DNA of 6,584 bases from an uncultured bacterium (GTDB taxonomy: Bacteria; Bacteroidota; Bacteroidia; Bacteroidales; JACABE01). The first letter of the stretch is position 1. The number at the start of each line of letters is the position of its first letter. This document shows, piece by piece, positions 1 to 6,524 of the stretch. A model generated the notes under the pieces. It did not search any database, was not told the DNA's origin, and saw only the letters and a program-made list of their open reading frames with translations. The translations under genes were made by a program, and so were the position numbers. The DNA lies in assembly GCA_903911455.1 (NCBI GenBank), contig CAIWDQ010000118.1, positions 1-6,584 on the forward strand, given 5' to 3'.

Positions 1-49
1 AAGTTGCATTTATTAGTTGAATTTAGGTCTTATAAGTTTTATTGGACGC

Positions 50-316
50 TTAACAGGTATTCACATTGGGATAAATAGTCGTCATTATCTCTTCTTGGAG
101 AGAAATTATTACTTCTTGGAGCAACATTATCACTTCTTGGAGAGTCATTATGACTTCTTGGAACGACTTTATTACTTCTTGGAGGGTCATTATTACTTCT
201 TGGAGCAATCTTTTTGCTTCTTGGAGCATTCTTTTTACATAAATAATTGTTCTTTTTACTGCTTGAGTCGTTATTATTGCTTCTTGGAGAGTCATTATCT
301 CTTCTTGGAGCTTCAT
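50..316 (-). CDS. possible small heptad-repeat (coiled-coil-like) protein, 88 aa, function unknown
   Basis: The open frame starts with ATG at 316 and ends with TAA at 50-52. I do not recognise it as a named family. Most of the protein is a seven-residue repeat of the type LQEVIMT/LQEAKRL, with Leu and Ile/Val/Met at regular heptad spacing and Glu or Lys between, so a helical, coiled-coil-like peptide is plausible. The last 11 residues (MTTIYPNVNTC) lie outside the repeat. There is no signal peptide or membrane segment. In favour of coding: AAAGGA stands 6 nt before the ATG, better than the leaders of the neighbouring gld genes, and no stop interrupts the decayed units at 238-279. Against: a 21-bp tandem repeat keeps frames open automatically, and the opposite strand is open over the same stretch. 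It lies downstream of the T9SS terminator and points the same way, so any link to the T9SS is positional only. Confidence 0.35.
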   Translation of the reverse strand: MKLQEEIMTLQEAIITTQAVKRTIIYVKRMLQEAKRLLQEVIMTLQEVIKSFQEVIMTLQEVIMLLQEVIISLQEEIMTTIYPNVNTC

Positions 317-321
317 AATTA
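77..321. repeat. 21-bp tandem repeat array, about 11 units
   Basis: The core CTTCTTGGAG recurs at 91, 112, 133, 154 (last base A), 175, 196, 217, 280 and 301, always in an exact 21-bp register. The units expected at 238 and 259 are present but decayed (the second begins CTGCTTGAGT), so the register holds through eleven units. A partial unit lies at 77-90. The other half of each unit is more variable, roughly NNNCATTATTA. The 20 bases at 81-100 recur exactly at 291-310, which suggests copying between the ends of the array. Because 21 is a multiple of three, each reading frame gives a heptapeptide repeat: (L/F)QE-type on the minus strand and FLE-type on the plus strand. Core conservation and unit variability are seen directly; any function is unknown. 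It is not a CRISPR array. Confidence 0.93.
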
Positions 322-322
322 T

Positions 323-328
323 TCCTTT
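323..328 (-). promoter_or_regulatory. Shine-Dalgarno-like AAAGGA before the heptad-repeat ORF
   Basis: Read on the minus strand, AAAGGA is followed by six bases (ATAATT) and then the ATG at 316-314. This is standard bacterial spacing. Bacteroidota genes often lack such sites, and the T9SS genes in this window have none as clear, so this is the main sequence argument that the 88-codon frame is translated. Confidence 0.35.
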
Positions 329-445
329 ATATGTTTATTTAAATGGTTGAATTAAATAATGTATAAGTAATAATGTTTCATTTTGGATATTGTATTTATT
401 GGCTTTATGTAAGGAATTATTTTTATTAGAATATCTAAAATTTAT

Positions 446-453
446 CAAAAGTA
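446..453 (-). promoter_or_regulatory. candidate Bacteroidota -7 box (TACTTTTG) for the heptad-repeat ORF
   Basis: On the minus strand this reads TACTTTTG, matching the Bacteroidota TAnnTTTG -7 consensus. It sits just after the operon terminator and about 130 nt before the start of the heptad-repeat ORF. No TTG/TTTG -33 box is found at the usual distance upstream, where the terminator stem lies, so the call is weak. From about 329 to 445 I see no other feature, only AT-rich sequence. Confidence 0.2.
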
Positions 454-461
454 AATATAAT

Positions 462-499
462 AAAAAAGCCCCTGATTAAAAATCAGAGGCTTTTTTTTT
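462..499. terminator. bidirectional intrinsic terminator after gldN
   Basis: The stem pairs GCC (468-470) with GGC (488-490) and CTGATT (472-477) with AATCAG (481-486) around an AAA loop, with a single C/A mismatch at 471/487. Six A residues precede it (462-467) and nine T residues follow (491-499), so a U-tract is made in either direction. It begins 16 bp after the gldN stop codon and is well placed to end the porP-gldKLMN transcript. The longer T run serves the plus strand, so it could also stop transcription arriving from the left. Confidence 0.85.
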
Positions 500-514
500 A
501 AGTTATAAAAGATA

Positions 515-1357
515 TTATAATTCCCAAAGATCATGCTCAACAGCAAAGATGTCTTCTTTAATTTTATCTGCTTCTAATAAGGCATCTAAACCTGTTTTAT
601 AAGAATCTATTTTTCTATCATAAACGTTAGATTGTTTATAAATATAACTTGCAAATGCCCTTTTCCAGAAAATATCGTCAAAAGTACGTCTTTCAGCATC
701 ATTGTGAGTATTGTATAGTTCGGTTTTAGCAAATACATTACGAGCATCTGGGAAATAAATCCAGAACATTCCTAACCAACCTTTGAAATTTCCTTCATTG
801 TCAGTTAATTTTATTACAGGACAAATACCCAAAATTCTAACATCCATTATTGATCGTTGTTTATCAAAAAACCAATCTTCTTTGACTCTGATCTGGAAAA
901 CCTGATCAAGTTTGATGGTAGATTTAACAACTTTTTGTTCAGGGACACCAGTATCAGGGTTATCAACTTCAATAGTATCTGTTCGCTCATTAGCAGCAAG
1001 AATTTCTTCGTTTGTTAATTGCTTTAAAAATTCATCACCATCATAAGCAGTAATAGATCCTTCTTTAAGAGCATCCATTAACATTTGCATGAAACTAACA
1101 CGATCACGTATTTTTTCTGCAGGATAATAAAAAGTTTGATTTATTTTCTGTTTGAAATCAATAACTCTCCAGATTCTGGAAGACCAAACAACGTCAGCTT
1201 CCCTTACATTTGTTGCAGGAACAGGTCTGCGATTACCAGAATGTATTTTGTCATAAACACCATCTCTTGGAGGGTTTTCTAAAACATTTTGAGAATAAGC
1301 ATTTATTGTTAATCCAACATTAAACATCAACAATATTGCAATTACTATTTTTTTCAT
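515..1357 (-). CDS. gldN: T9SS / gliding motility ring protein GldN (PorN)
   Basis: GldN/PorN is a periplasmic protein that binds the lipoprotein GldK/PorK and builds the large ring under the outer membrane on which the GldLM motor acts. This copy has 280 residues, within or slightly below the family range. Residues 1-23 look like a Sec signal peptide (MKK, hydrophobic stretch, NAYSQ) without a lipobox. Family hallmarks I recognise are NPPRDGVYDK (28-37), ADVVWSSRIWRVIDFKQKIN (54-73) followed by FYYP, a central KEDWFFDK (159-166) with RILGICPV, WLGMFWIYFPDAR (194-206) and TFDDIFWKRAFASYIYKQSN (225-244). The chosen ATG is the one directly before the signal peptide. It is last in the operon, 46 bp after gldM, with no separate promoter box in that spacer and no clear Shine-Dalgarno site. 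No frameshift or missing conserved block is seen. Confidence 0.95.
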   Translation of the reverse strand: MKKIVIAILLMFNVGLTINAYSQNVLENPPRDGVYDKIHSGNRRPVPATNVREADVVWSSRIWRVIDFKQKINQTFYYPAEKIRDRVSFMQMLMDALKEGSITAYDGDEFLKQLTNEEILAANERTDTIEVDNPDTGVPEQKVVKSTIKLDQVFQIRVKEDWFFDKQRSIMDVRILGICPVIKLTDNEGNFKGWLGMFWIYFPDARNVFAKTELYNTHNDAERRTFDDIFWKRAFASYIYKQSNVYDRKIDSYKTGLDALLEADKIKEDIFAVEHDLWEL

Positions 1358-1403
1358 TTTGAAAATTATTTATTATTGAATATTTTATTATCCTTGAATA
1401 ATA

Positions 1404-3005
1404 TTAACGTATTTTTTTACTAAAGTCAGCAATCTTACGAGAGCCTTCTGGTGCTTTAACAATTATATTTTCAATGTAAATTTTTGTGCCTTTTTTAGCT
1501 TTTGATGTAATTTGGCTAATCATTTCAGGTGTAAATTTACCACTTCTTGCTGTAAGCATTGGGTAAGCTTCTGTACCTACAATTAATTGCATTGTAAAAG
1601 ATGTTACATCAAACTTAAATTCAAAATCAAAATCAGGTGGTAACTTTGCAACCACAGCAGAAGCTGCCTTTAGATAACTAAAATCAATTAAAGAATTAAG
1701 AGGTTCTTTATCTGAATTAAATGCTGGTACTGGATTTGGGATTTTCTTAACTCTAAATTCAGATTTTCCCATAGATTTTTGTTTCCCATCCATTTCGGCA
1801 TTTACGTTTATAGTTGCCATTTGATTAACTGGACCTGTAACATAAACTTCATATTTTCCACCGCCTTTAGAAGTAGCTTTAATTCCTGCTCCTGAAAATA
1901 CTGGTTTTAATTTTTCATTAGCAATACCTGGGGCTGAAATTGAAATAGGATTAGGTACTCCAATGTAAAAAACATTCATTTTATCAGCAGAAACAGTTGC
2001 ACTTGGTTTTGCAACTATATATTCGCTTTTAAAAGCATAATCTCTTTTACCAGTAGGAGTATTAACAGTAATATTACCTTCATATTTTTTAAGACCTTCA
2101 GAACTTGCAGGAACTTTATATGAAATTAAACCACTATCACCTTTAATTGTAGAACCACCAATTGTTGCAGTTAATACTGATTTTGTATCAAAAGCACCAA
2201 CAAAAATTTGTGCCTGATATTGATCACCTAATAATACATAATTAGAATTAGGTATAACTTTAGCTTCAATTTTATCAAAAGCAATATTTCCTTGATCAAC
2301 TGCTGAATAAAGTTGATTAACTACATCATATTCACTATTTAATATTTCAGCTACAGTTTTATTTAATATAGTTAAAGTAGCTACAATAATTGAATGGTAA
2401 AAATTATGTTGTTGCCAATTTTGAGTTTTTCCATCTTTATCTTTGAATACAATATTATCTTCAACATTAAGTCCCATATTGATTTTTTTTCGATCTTCAG
2501 GGCTTAATAGCTCAAGCATATTTTTTTTGTATTCAATTATTTTATTTTTCAGATCTTCTCCTTTAGCCCCTTTGCCGGATGCTTCATTTTGACCAATAAA
2601 AAATTGAGTAGGTACATCAAAGTTATCTTTTCTTTTAATGTCTTTAGCATTTAAATTTTTTGCTTCTTCTATTGTTTTTGCATCACCAGTTTCTATTAAA
2701 AGTTGATACTTCATGTTATTTACATAATCAACCATAGATTTAGCATAGCCTTGAGCTTTTAAAGCTTTATTATAAAAAGGACCAACTTTTGCTTCATTTG
2801 CTTTATATGCTTTAAAAAACATTGAATAAGTGCCAATATTTTTTGAGGCAAAATTTGCATTAGTTTTTTCCATACTTTCGTTAACAGTAACAAAAGCGTT
2901 GAGAATTTCAACTGAAACGTTTAGTGCTAACAAAGCAGTTAGCACAAGGTACATCATACTTATCATTCTTTGTCGCGGGGTTTCCGGACAATTTGTTGCT
3001 CCCAT
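1404..3005 (-). CDS. gldM: T9SS / gliding motor protein GldM (PorM)
   Basis: GldM/PorM is an inner-membrane protein with a large periplasmic rod; a dimer sits inside a GldL pentamer to form the proton-driven rotary motor of the T9SS, and the rod contacts the GldK-GldN ring. At 533 residues it is near or slightly above the usual length. A short cytoplasmic start containing TPRQ is followed by one membrane helix (about 15-38, ISMMYLVLTALLALNVSVE). Arg11 of TPRQ and Glu33 in NVSVE match the positions I recall as charged motor residues in Flavobacterium GldM. Residues about 39-230 are helix-rich (domain D1), and about 231-533 are beta-rich, consistent with D2-D4, including YIGVPNPISISAPGI (347-361) and VKKIPNPVPAF (419-429). 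Domain borders are my estimates. The opening NCPETPRQRM is Bacteroidales-like from memory. It lies 57 bp after gldL and 46 bp before gldN. Confidence 0.96.
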   Translation of the reverse strand: MGATNCPETPRQRMISMMYLVLTALLALNVSVEILNAFVTVNESMEKTNANFASKNIGTYSMFFKAYKANEAKVGPFYNKALKAQGYAKSMVDYVNNMKYQLLIETGDAKTIEEAKNLNAKDIKRKDNFDVPTQFFIGQNEASGKGAKGEDLKNKIIEYKKNMLELLSPEDRKKINMGLNVEDNIVFKDKDGKTQNWQQHNFYHSIIVATLTILNKTVAEILNSEYDVVNQLYSAVDQGNIAFDKIEAKVIPNSNYVLLGDQYQAQIFVGAFDTKSVLTATIGGSTIKGDSGLISYKVPASSEGLKKYEGNITVNTPTGKRDYAFKSEYIVAKPSATVSADKMNVFYIGVPNPISISAPGIANEKLKPVFSGAGIKATSKGGGKYEVYVTGPVNQMATINVNAEMDGKQKSMGKSEFRVKKIPNPVPAFNSDKEPLNSLIDFSYLKAASAVVAKLPPDFDFEFKFDVTSFTMQLIVGTEAYPMLTARSGKFTPEMISQITSKAKKGTKIYIENIIVKAPEGSRKIADFSKKIR

Positions 3006-3036
3006 ATCTTAAAAATTTATTTAATAATTAGTTGAT

Positions 3037-3046
3037 AATTGATTAA
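3037..3046. repeat. AATTGATTAA motif in the gldL-gldM spacer
   Basis: This 10-mer (TTAATCAATT in the transcript) lies in the 57-bp spacer before gldM, beside TTGATAA. The same 10-mer occurs twice in the spacer before gldL. It may reflect AT-rich composition or a shared leader element. No terminator or promoter box is seen in this spacer. Confidence 0.4.
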
Positions 3047-3062
3047 ACTTAATAATAATTTA

Positions 3063-3752
3063 TTAAGATTTTTGGTTGCCAGTCATTGCTGAAAGCATAT
3101 TACCATAAACATTGTTTAATTGAGCAACTTTTTTAGATATTGAATCAATTTGTTCTTTATATTTAACAGTGTTTTCATAAGAACCCTGTAATTCAGTAAC
3201 AAATTGTTCCATATTTACCTGTATTTTTGAAGTAGTTTCCATGTGTGCACTAGCAGATTGCAATTGTAATTCATATATTGCATTTAATGAAGCTAATTTC
3301 TCAGCTGAAGATTTTAATGTACTGGCATATGTTTCAGAAACTTTCGCAGCATCGGTTACAGTTACTAAAGAAGCAGCAGTATCAGAAAGATTTCTTAGAC
3401 CTTTTCCCAAACTTTCAATTAATTCAGGCTCAATTTTTGCATCAACAAGCATTTTATCTAATTGTTGAGTTACTGTTTTTTTCTTTTCACCTTTTCTTGG
3501 TTCTTCTTCTAACATACCTCCTAATTCAGGATAAACTAAACTCCAGTCAAATTCGACATGTAATGGCTCGAAAGCAGAAAAGAAGAAAATACATGCTTCG
3601 GTACCTAAACCACAAATAAGCATTTCGTTTGCAAAAGGATAATGATTAATTTTAAATAATGCTCCAAGGATTACAACTGAAGCTCCCCATCCATAAAGTT
3701 TAGCCATGAATTGTTTATAGCCTTTACTTCTTACAATGTTGTTTATACCCAT
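3063..3752 (-). CDS. gldL: T9SS / gliding motor protein GldL (PorL)
   Basis: GldL/PorL is the inner-membrane pentameric partner of GldM; protons passing through its membrane helices drive GldM rotation. The protein has 229 residues, close to the family norm. Two membrane helices are visible, about 19-35 (LYGWGASVVILGALFKI) and 42-61 (NEMLICGLGTEACIFFFSAF). Tyr20, Lys34, His37, Glu52 and Glu62 align with residues I recall as conserved or essential in Flavobacterium johnsoniae GldL (Y13, K27, H30, E49, E59); Glu52 is the key membrane-buried acid. Then comes the family motif FDWSLVYPEL (68-77), a charged linker (81-92) and a long helical, probably cytoplasmic C-terminal region with coiled-coil character (about 93-225). 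The loop between the helices looks about four residues shorter than in F. johnsoniae. It sits between gldK and gldM with AT-rich spacers on both sides. Confidence 0.96.
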   Translation of the reverse strand: MGINNIVRSKGYKQFMAKLYGWGASVVILGALFKINHYPFANEMLICGLGTEACIFFFSAFEPLHVEFDWSLVYPELGGMLEEEPRKGEKKKTVTQQLDKMLVDAKIEPELIESLGKGLRNLSDTAASLVTVTDAAKVSETYASTLKSSAEKLASLNAIYELQLQSASAHMETTSKIQVNMEQFVTELQGSYENTVKYKEQIDSISKKVAQLNNVYGNMLSAMTGNQKS

Positions 3753-3760
3753 AACTTTTT

Positions 3761-3830
3761 AATTGATTAAGTTGATAAATTTGTTATTAAATGATTAAAA
3801 AAATTGATTAAATATTCTTTAAATTGATTT
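3761..3830. repeat. AATTGATTAA repeats in the gldK-gldL spacer
   Basis: Exact AATTGATTAA copies lie at 3761-3770 and 3802-3811. Near copies are ATGATTAA at 3791-3798 and AATTGATTT at 3822-3830, the last just overlapping the end of gldK. Together they fill much of the 77-bp leader of gldL. The motif also occurs before gldM. The spacer has no hairpin typical of a terminator and no TAnnTTTG box on the coding strand. Seen directly; function unknown. Confidence 0.45.
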
Positions 3831-5209
3831 TAATTGTAAACGTTTGATGATGTTTTTGGACTATCACCCTTTTTACGACCTAAATATGTTTCTACACATC
3901 TAAATCCTACGTAAGACTTTCCGGTATCTTGATATTCATATTGTCTTGAATTAACTTGCATATAATATCCGATATCTTTCCATGAACCACCTCTGATAAC
4001 TTTTCTTTTTAGTACAGCTGGATCAGTTTCTTTTGCATCAAAATTATAATACATATTTAAATCATGAGCAAAATTATATGTAGATTCATCAAAAGCATCT
4101 GCACACCATTCCGAAACATTACCTGCCATATCATAAAGACCAAAATCATTTGGAGCATAATGTGCGACAATAACAGTTTGGTAACCTCCATCATCAACGT
4201 AATTACCTCTTAATGGTTTGTAGTTTCCTAAGAAACATCCATTACTATTTCTGATATAAGGACCTCCCCATGGATAAGGACTTAATGCTAAACCACCTCT
4301 TGCAGCCCATTCCCATTCAGTTTCGTTTGGTAATCTAAAATCATTAACGTTAACTTCTTCTCTACTGTCAAGGTAACTATTCATTAAATTAGTTCTCCAA
4401 ACGCAGAAAGCTTTTGCCTGTTTCCAGCTAACACCAACAACTGGATAATTATCATAAACTGGATGCCAGAAATATGATTTTGTCATTGGTTCGTTGTATG
4501 AATATGTAAAATCATGAATCCAGCATAAAGTATCAGGATAAACATTGATAACTTCTTTCTTAATATAAACAGAACGATCTTTTAGACCCTGTGGACGATC
4601 CATCAAAGAACCTGCAGAAGCATTTCCTGGTTGAGAATAATCTTTTTGAGCTGCTGTATTAAGATCAATCCAGTAATAAACGAAATTTAACTTGCGAGTA
4701 TCAATATCTTTTCTTCTATAGAATCTTTCATGTTCTGGAAGATACATATCTTCTAACGCATCTTTTGCGTCAGGGTCGCCCCAAGGAACTTCTTGATCCC
4801 AATTAACGTAAGGAGGATCTACCTGTTCGCCTAAGTCATCCTGAGATGTCATGTATTGGTCTTTTCCCGATTCACCCAGTTTTACATGAGCAATAGAGTC
4901 TCTAACCCAATATACAAACTGACGATACTCATTATTTGTAATTTCGGTTTCATCCATATAGAATGATGGAACAGAAACAGTTTTTGACTGATAAACATTA
5001 GCAGAAAAAATGTCCTGATCACCGCTACCCATTGTGTAGCTTCCTAATGGAATAAATAGTGTACCATATGGGTCGGGTTGATAAAACCTAGGCCTATCTT
5101 GTACACCAATTAATTCACCGTTACCTGAGTTAGCGCAGCTACCAAGCAACAATAAAATTACTAAATATAAAAAGACGTTTCTCATATTGAACTTTGATTT
5201 GATATTCAT
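3830..5209 (-). CDS. gldK: T9SS / gliding motility lipoprotein GldK (PorK)
   Basis: GldK/PorK is an outer-membrane lipoprotein facing the periplasm; with GldN it forms the ring that the GldLM motor engages. The protein has 459 residues, typical length. Residues 1-25 are a lipoprotein signal with the lipobox LLGSC, so Cys25 should be lipidated. The rest has the fold of formylglycine-generating-enzyme (FGE/SUMF1) proteins: IPLGSYTMGSGDQD (53-66), FYMDETEITNNEYRQFV (83-99), YPVVGVSWKQAKAFCVWR (255-272), RLPNETEWEWAARGG (292-306), GLYDMAGNVSEWCAD (357-371), VIRGGSWKD (404-412) and GFRCV (435-439). About 110-240 is a GldK-type insertion between FGE motifs. The paired redox cysteines of true FGE after RGGS are absent (Asp412 and Met417 in my alignment), so a structural role fits. 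An internal Met9 could also start the signal peptide; ATG at 5209 is kept as the longer frame with a weak AAGAAAA leader. It follows porP by 79 bp. Confidence 0.96.
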   Translation of the reverse strand: MNIKSKFNMRNVFLYLVILLLLGSCANSGNGELIGVQDRPRFYQPDPYGTLFIPLGSYTMGSGDQDIFSANVYQSKTVSVPSFYMDETEITNNEYRQFVYWVRDSIAHVKLGESGKDQYMTSQDDLGEQVDPPYVNWDQEVPWGDPDAKDALEDMYLPEHERFYRRKDIDTRKLNFVYYWIDLNTAAQKDYSQPGNASAGSLMDRPQGLKDRSVYIKKEVINVYPDTLCWIHDFTYSYNEPMTKSYFWHPVYDNYPVVGVSWKQAKAFCVWRTNLMNSYLDSREEVNVNDFRLPNETEWEWAARGGLALSPYPWGGPYIRNSNGCFLGNYKPLRGNYVDDGGYQTVIVAHYAPNDFGLYDMAGNVSEWCADAFDESTYNFAHDLNMYYNFDAKETDPAVLKRKVIRGGSWKDIGYYMQVNSRQYEYQDTGKSYVGFRCVETYLGRKKGDSPKTSSNVYN

Positions 5210-5288
5210 AACGATTTTCTTATGCAGTTTATTATTTTTTGTGATTAACTATTACGAATATGATTTATATTAGTTACAATTAAATTTA

Positions 5289-6287
5289 TTATAAATGTCT
5301 TGTGTTTCTATAACTCTTTGGATTATATGGGAAAGTAATGTTGAAACAATACTTTACAAATAATTCATGACTACCACTACTTTTCCCTGCACCGCCCATA
5401 CTTGATGTTGTAATGTCGTAAGAATATCCAAATTGCCATGCTGGAATAGGACTCCATCCTAAAATTACTGTAATCGCATCTTGTACACGGTAACTTAAAC
5501 CTCCCCATACTTTATTATTATATCTTAAGAGAGCTGCAATATCATATTGTGTAGATTTAAAATCAGTTTTTACTAATAAATGTGGATCTAATTCGAATGA
5601 TGGATTATCAGGAAAAATATATTCGTAACCGGCCATTATAAAATATGCTCTATCTAATGCGTAAGAATATGAAGTTCCTCCATGACTATCTAAATAATTA
5701 AATCCTTTAGGTTCTGATAAATTTAATGAAGAGAATCCTAAATAGTATTTGCCAGGCATTTGATAGTATAACCCAAACGCATAATCTGTAAAGAAATTAC
5801 TTTGAAGTGTTTTAGTTATTAATAATGGGTCTGCAGCATCAATAGGAATAAATTTTGCAAAATCTATTTTTTTATCAATAAAACCAATTTGTGCTCCAAT
5901 GCCTAATTTACCGCCTCCTAAGTTTACATGATAAGAATAGGATATTTTAACTGTAGTTGCTTTTTCGTAACCTAACTTATCCTGACTAACTAATAAGCCA
6001 ATACCACTTCTGCTCCAAAAATTATCTCTATTGCTAAAATTGAGACAAGCATCTAATGATGCGAGAAAAGTTTGAGGCGCAGTATTGTCGCCATTTGGGT
6101 CCTGAAAGCCCATCCATTGTTGTCGGGCAAGTCCGGTAAAACATATTTTTTGATCTGAACCTGCATAGCCAGGATTATAAGCTAATTTATTAAACATAAA
6201 TTGACTAAACTGAGCTTCCTGTTGTGCATATAGTGAACTAGCTGCAAACAACATGACTAATAAAAGTGTATATATTTTATTTTTCAT
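5289..6287 (-). CDS. porP: type IX secretion outer-membrane protein, PorP/SprF family
   Basis: PorP/SprF proteins are outer-membrane beta-barrels needed for T9SS function or for delivery of particular adhesins; in Porphyromonas gingivalis porP directly precedes porKLMN, as here. The start chosen at 6287 gives 332 residues and a clean signal peptide (MKNKIYTLLLVMLFAASSLYA, probable cleavage before QQEAQ). The open frame continues 37 codons upstream to 6398, but that extension would bury the signal peptide and is rejected. The family signature follows the cleavage site: QFSQFMFNKLAYNPGYAGS (26-44) and then TGLARQQWMGFQ. Further on are alternating aromatic/polar strands with several G-Y-x-Y segments, for example FGYSYDI, ending in LFVKYCFNIT and a short basic tail (NPKSYRNTRHL) that I recall from other members. 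The name porP rather than sprF rests on gene order; the family has many paralogues with different partners. Confidence 0.93.
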   Translation of the reverse strand: MKNKIYTLLLVMLFAASSLYAQQEAQFSQFMFNKLAYNPGYAGSDQKICFTGLARQQWMGFQDPNGDNTAPQTFLASLDACLNFSNRDNFWSRSGIGLLVSQDKLGYEKATTVKISYSYHVNLGGGKLGIGAQIGFIDKKIDFAKFIPIDAADPLLITKTLQSNFFTDYAFGLYYQMPGKYYLGFSSLNLSEPKGFNYLDSHGGTSYSYALDRAYFIMAGYEYIFPDNPSFELDPHLLVKTDFKSTQYDIAALLRYNNKVWGGLSYRVQDAITVILGWSPIPAWQFGYSYDITTSSMGGAGKSSGSHELFVKYCFNITFPYNPKSYRNTRHL

Positions 6288-6329
6288 AATTAAAAAATTT
6301 ATACATGAGCCCCAAATAATTTTGTAAAA

Positions 6330-6407
6330 TAACGAATTATAATTAAGAATACCAAATATATTCTTGATTTTACGATCTATTTTAGTATAATTTAACAAAA
6401 TTCGTTA
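6330..6407. repeat. 9-bp inverted repeat in the porP leader
   Basis: TAACGAATT at 6330-6338 has its exact reverse complement AATTCGTTA at 6399-6407, 60 bp apart. It lies between the putative distal promoter and the porP start, so it would be in the leader RNA of a transcript begun there. The arms are AT-rich and short, so chance is a fair explanation. Confidence 0.3.
6353..6360 (-). promoter_or_regulatory. candidate proximal -7 box (TATATTTG) upstream of porP
   Basis: On the minus strand this reads TATATTTG, an exact TAnnTTTG match, about 66 bp upstream of the porP start. No TTG/TTTG element is found 17-23 bp further upstream, so it is a half match only. If used, the leader would be roughly 60 nt. 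Confidence 0.25.
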
Positions 6408-6491
6408 ATGCTTTAAGTTATTAAGTACTATTAAAATTACTTTCCTAATCTATATCTAAATAAATATTACTAAACTTAAAAATAAAAGACG

Positions 6492-6524
6492 CAAAAATAG
6501 TCAAAATATTAATAAGTCTGCAAA
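6492..6524 (-). promoter_or_regulatory. candidate Bacteroidota promoter for the porP-gldKLMN operon
   Basis: The minus strand carries TTTG (6524-6521), 21 bp, then TATTTTTG (6499-6492). This fits the Bacteroidota primary sigma factor pattern TTTG, about 17-23 bp, TAnnTTTG. Transcription would start near 6485, leaving a leader of about 200 nt before the porP ATG at 6287. The -33 box is the end of a nine-A run on the plus strand, so low complexity weakens it somewhat. No coding sequence is seen in 6288-6584, and none of the spacers between the five genes has a comparable box, which supports one operon promoter here or further upstream outside the window. Confidence 0.45.

Noticed and set aside
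77..321. CRISPR array
   Set aside because: The core is only 10 bp in a 21-bp unit, with no unique spacers of normal length, no palindromic repeat and no cas genes nearby.
17..355. Plus-strand open frame of 112 codons over the repeat array (FLE-type heptads)
   Set aside because: It needs a TTG start, has no ribosome-binding site and no internal ATG, and is open mainly because the 21-bp repeat keeps frame. The minus-strand frame has the better start signals.
1085..1282. Plus-strand open frame inside gldN
   Set aside because: It lies wholly opposite a well-recognised gene and shows no family features; a shadow frame.
2830..3012. Plus-strand open frame opposite the start of gldM
   Set aside because: Antisense shadow of the conserved GldM N-terminus.
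3241..3619. Two overlapping plus-strand open frames opposite gldL
   Set aside because: Both are antisense to the conserved GldL coding sequence and have no recognisable features.
3830..5209. GldK as an active formylglycine-generating (sulfatase-modifying) enzyme
   Set aside because: The redox cysteines are missing, and the lipobox and T9SS neighbours point to the structural ring role.
6317..6324. TAATTTTG on the plus strand as a promoter for a divergent gene
   Set aside because: There is no TTG box at the usual distance upstream, and no plus-strand reading frame follows within the window.
6288..6398. N-terminal extension of the PorP frame to an ATG at 6398
   Set aside because: The 37 extra residues precede a complete signal peptide beginning at the ATG at 6287, and the extension overlaps the likely leader region.
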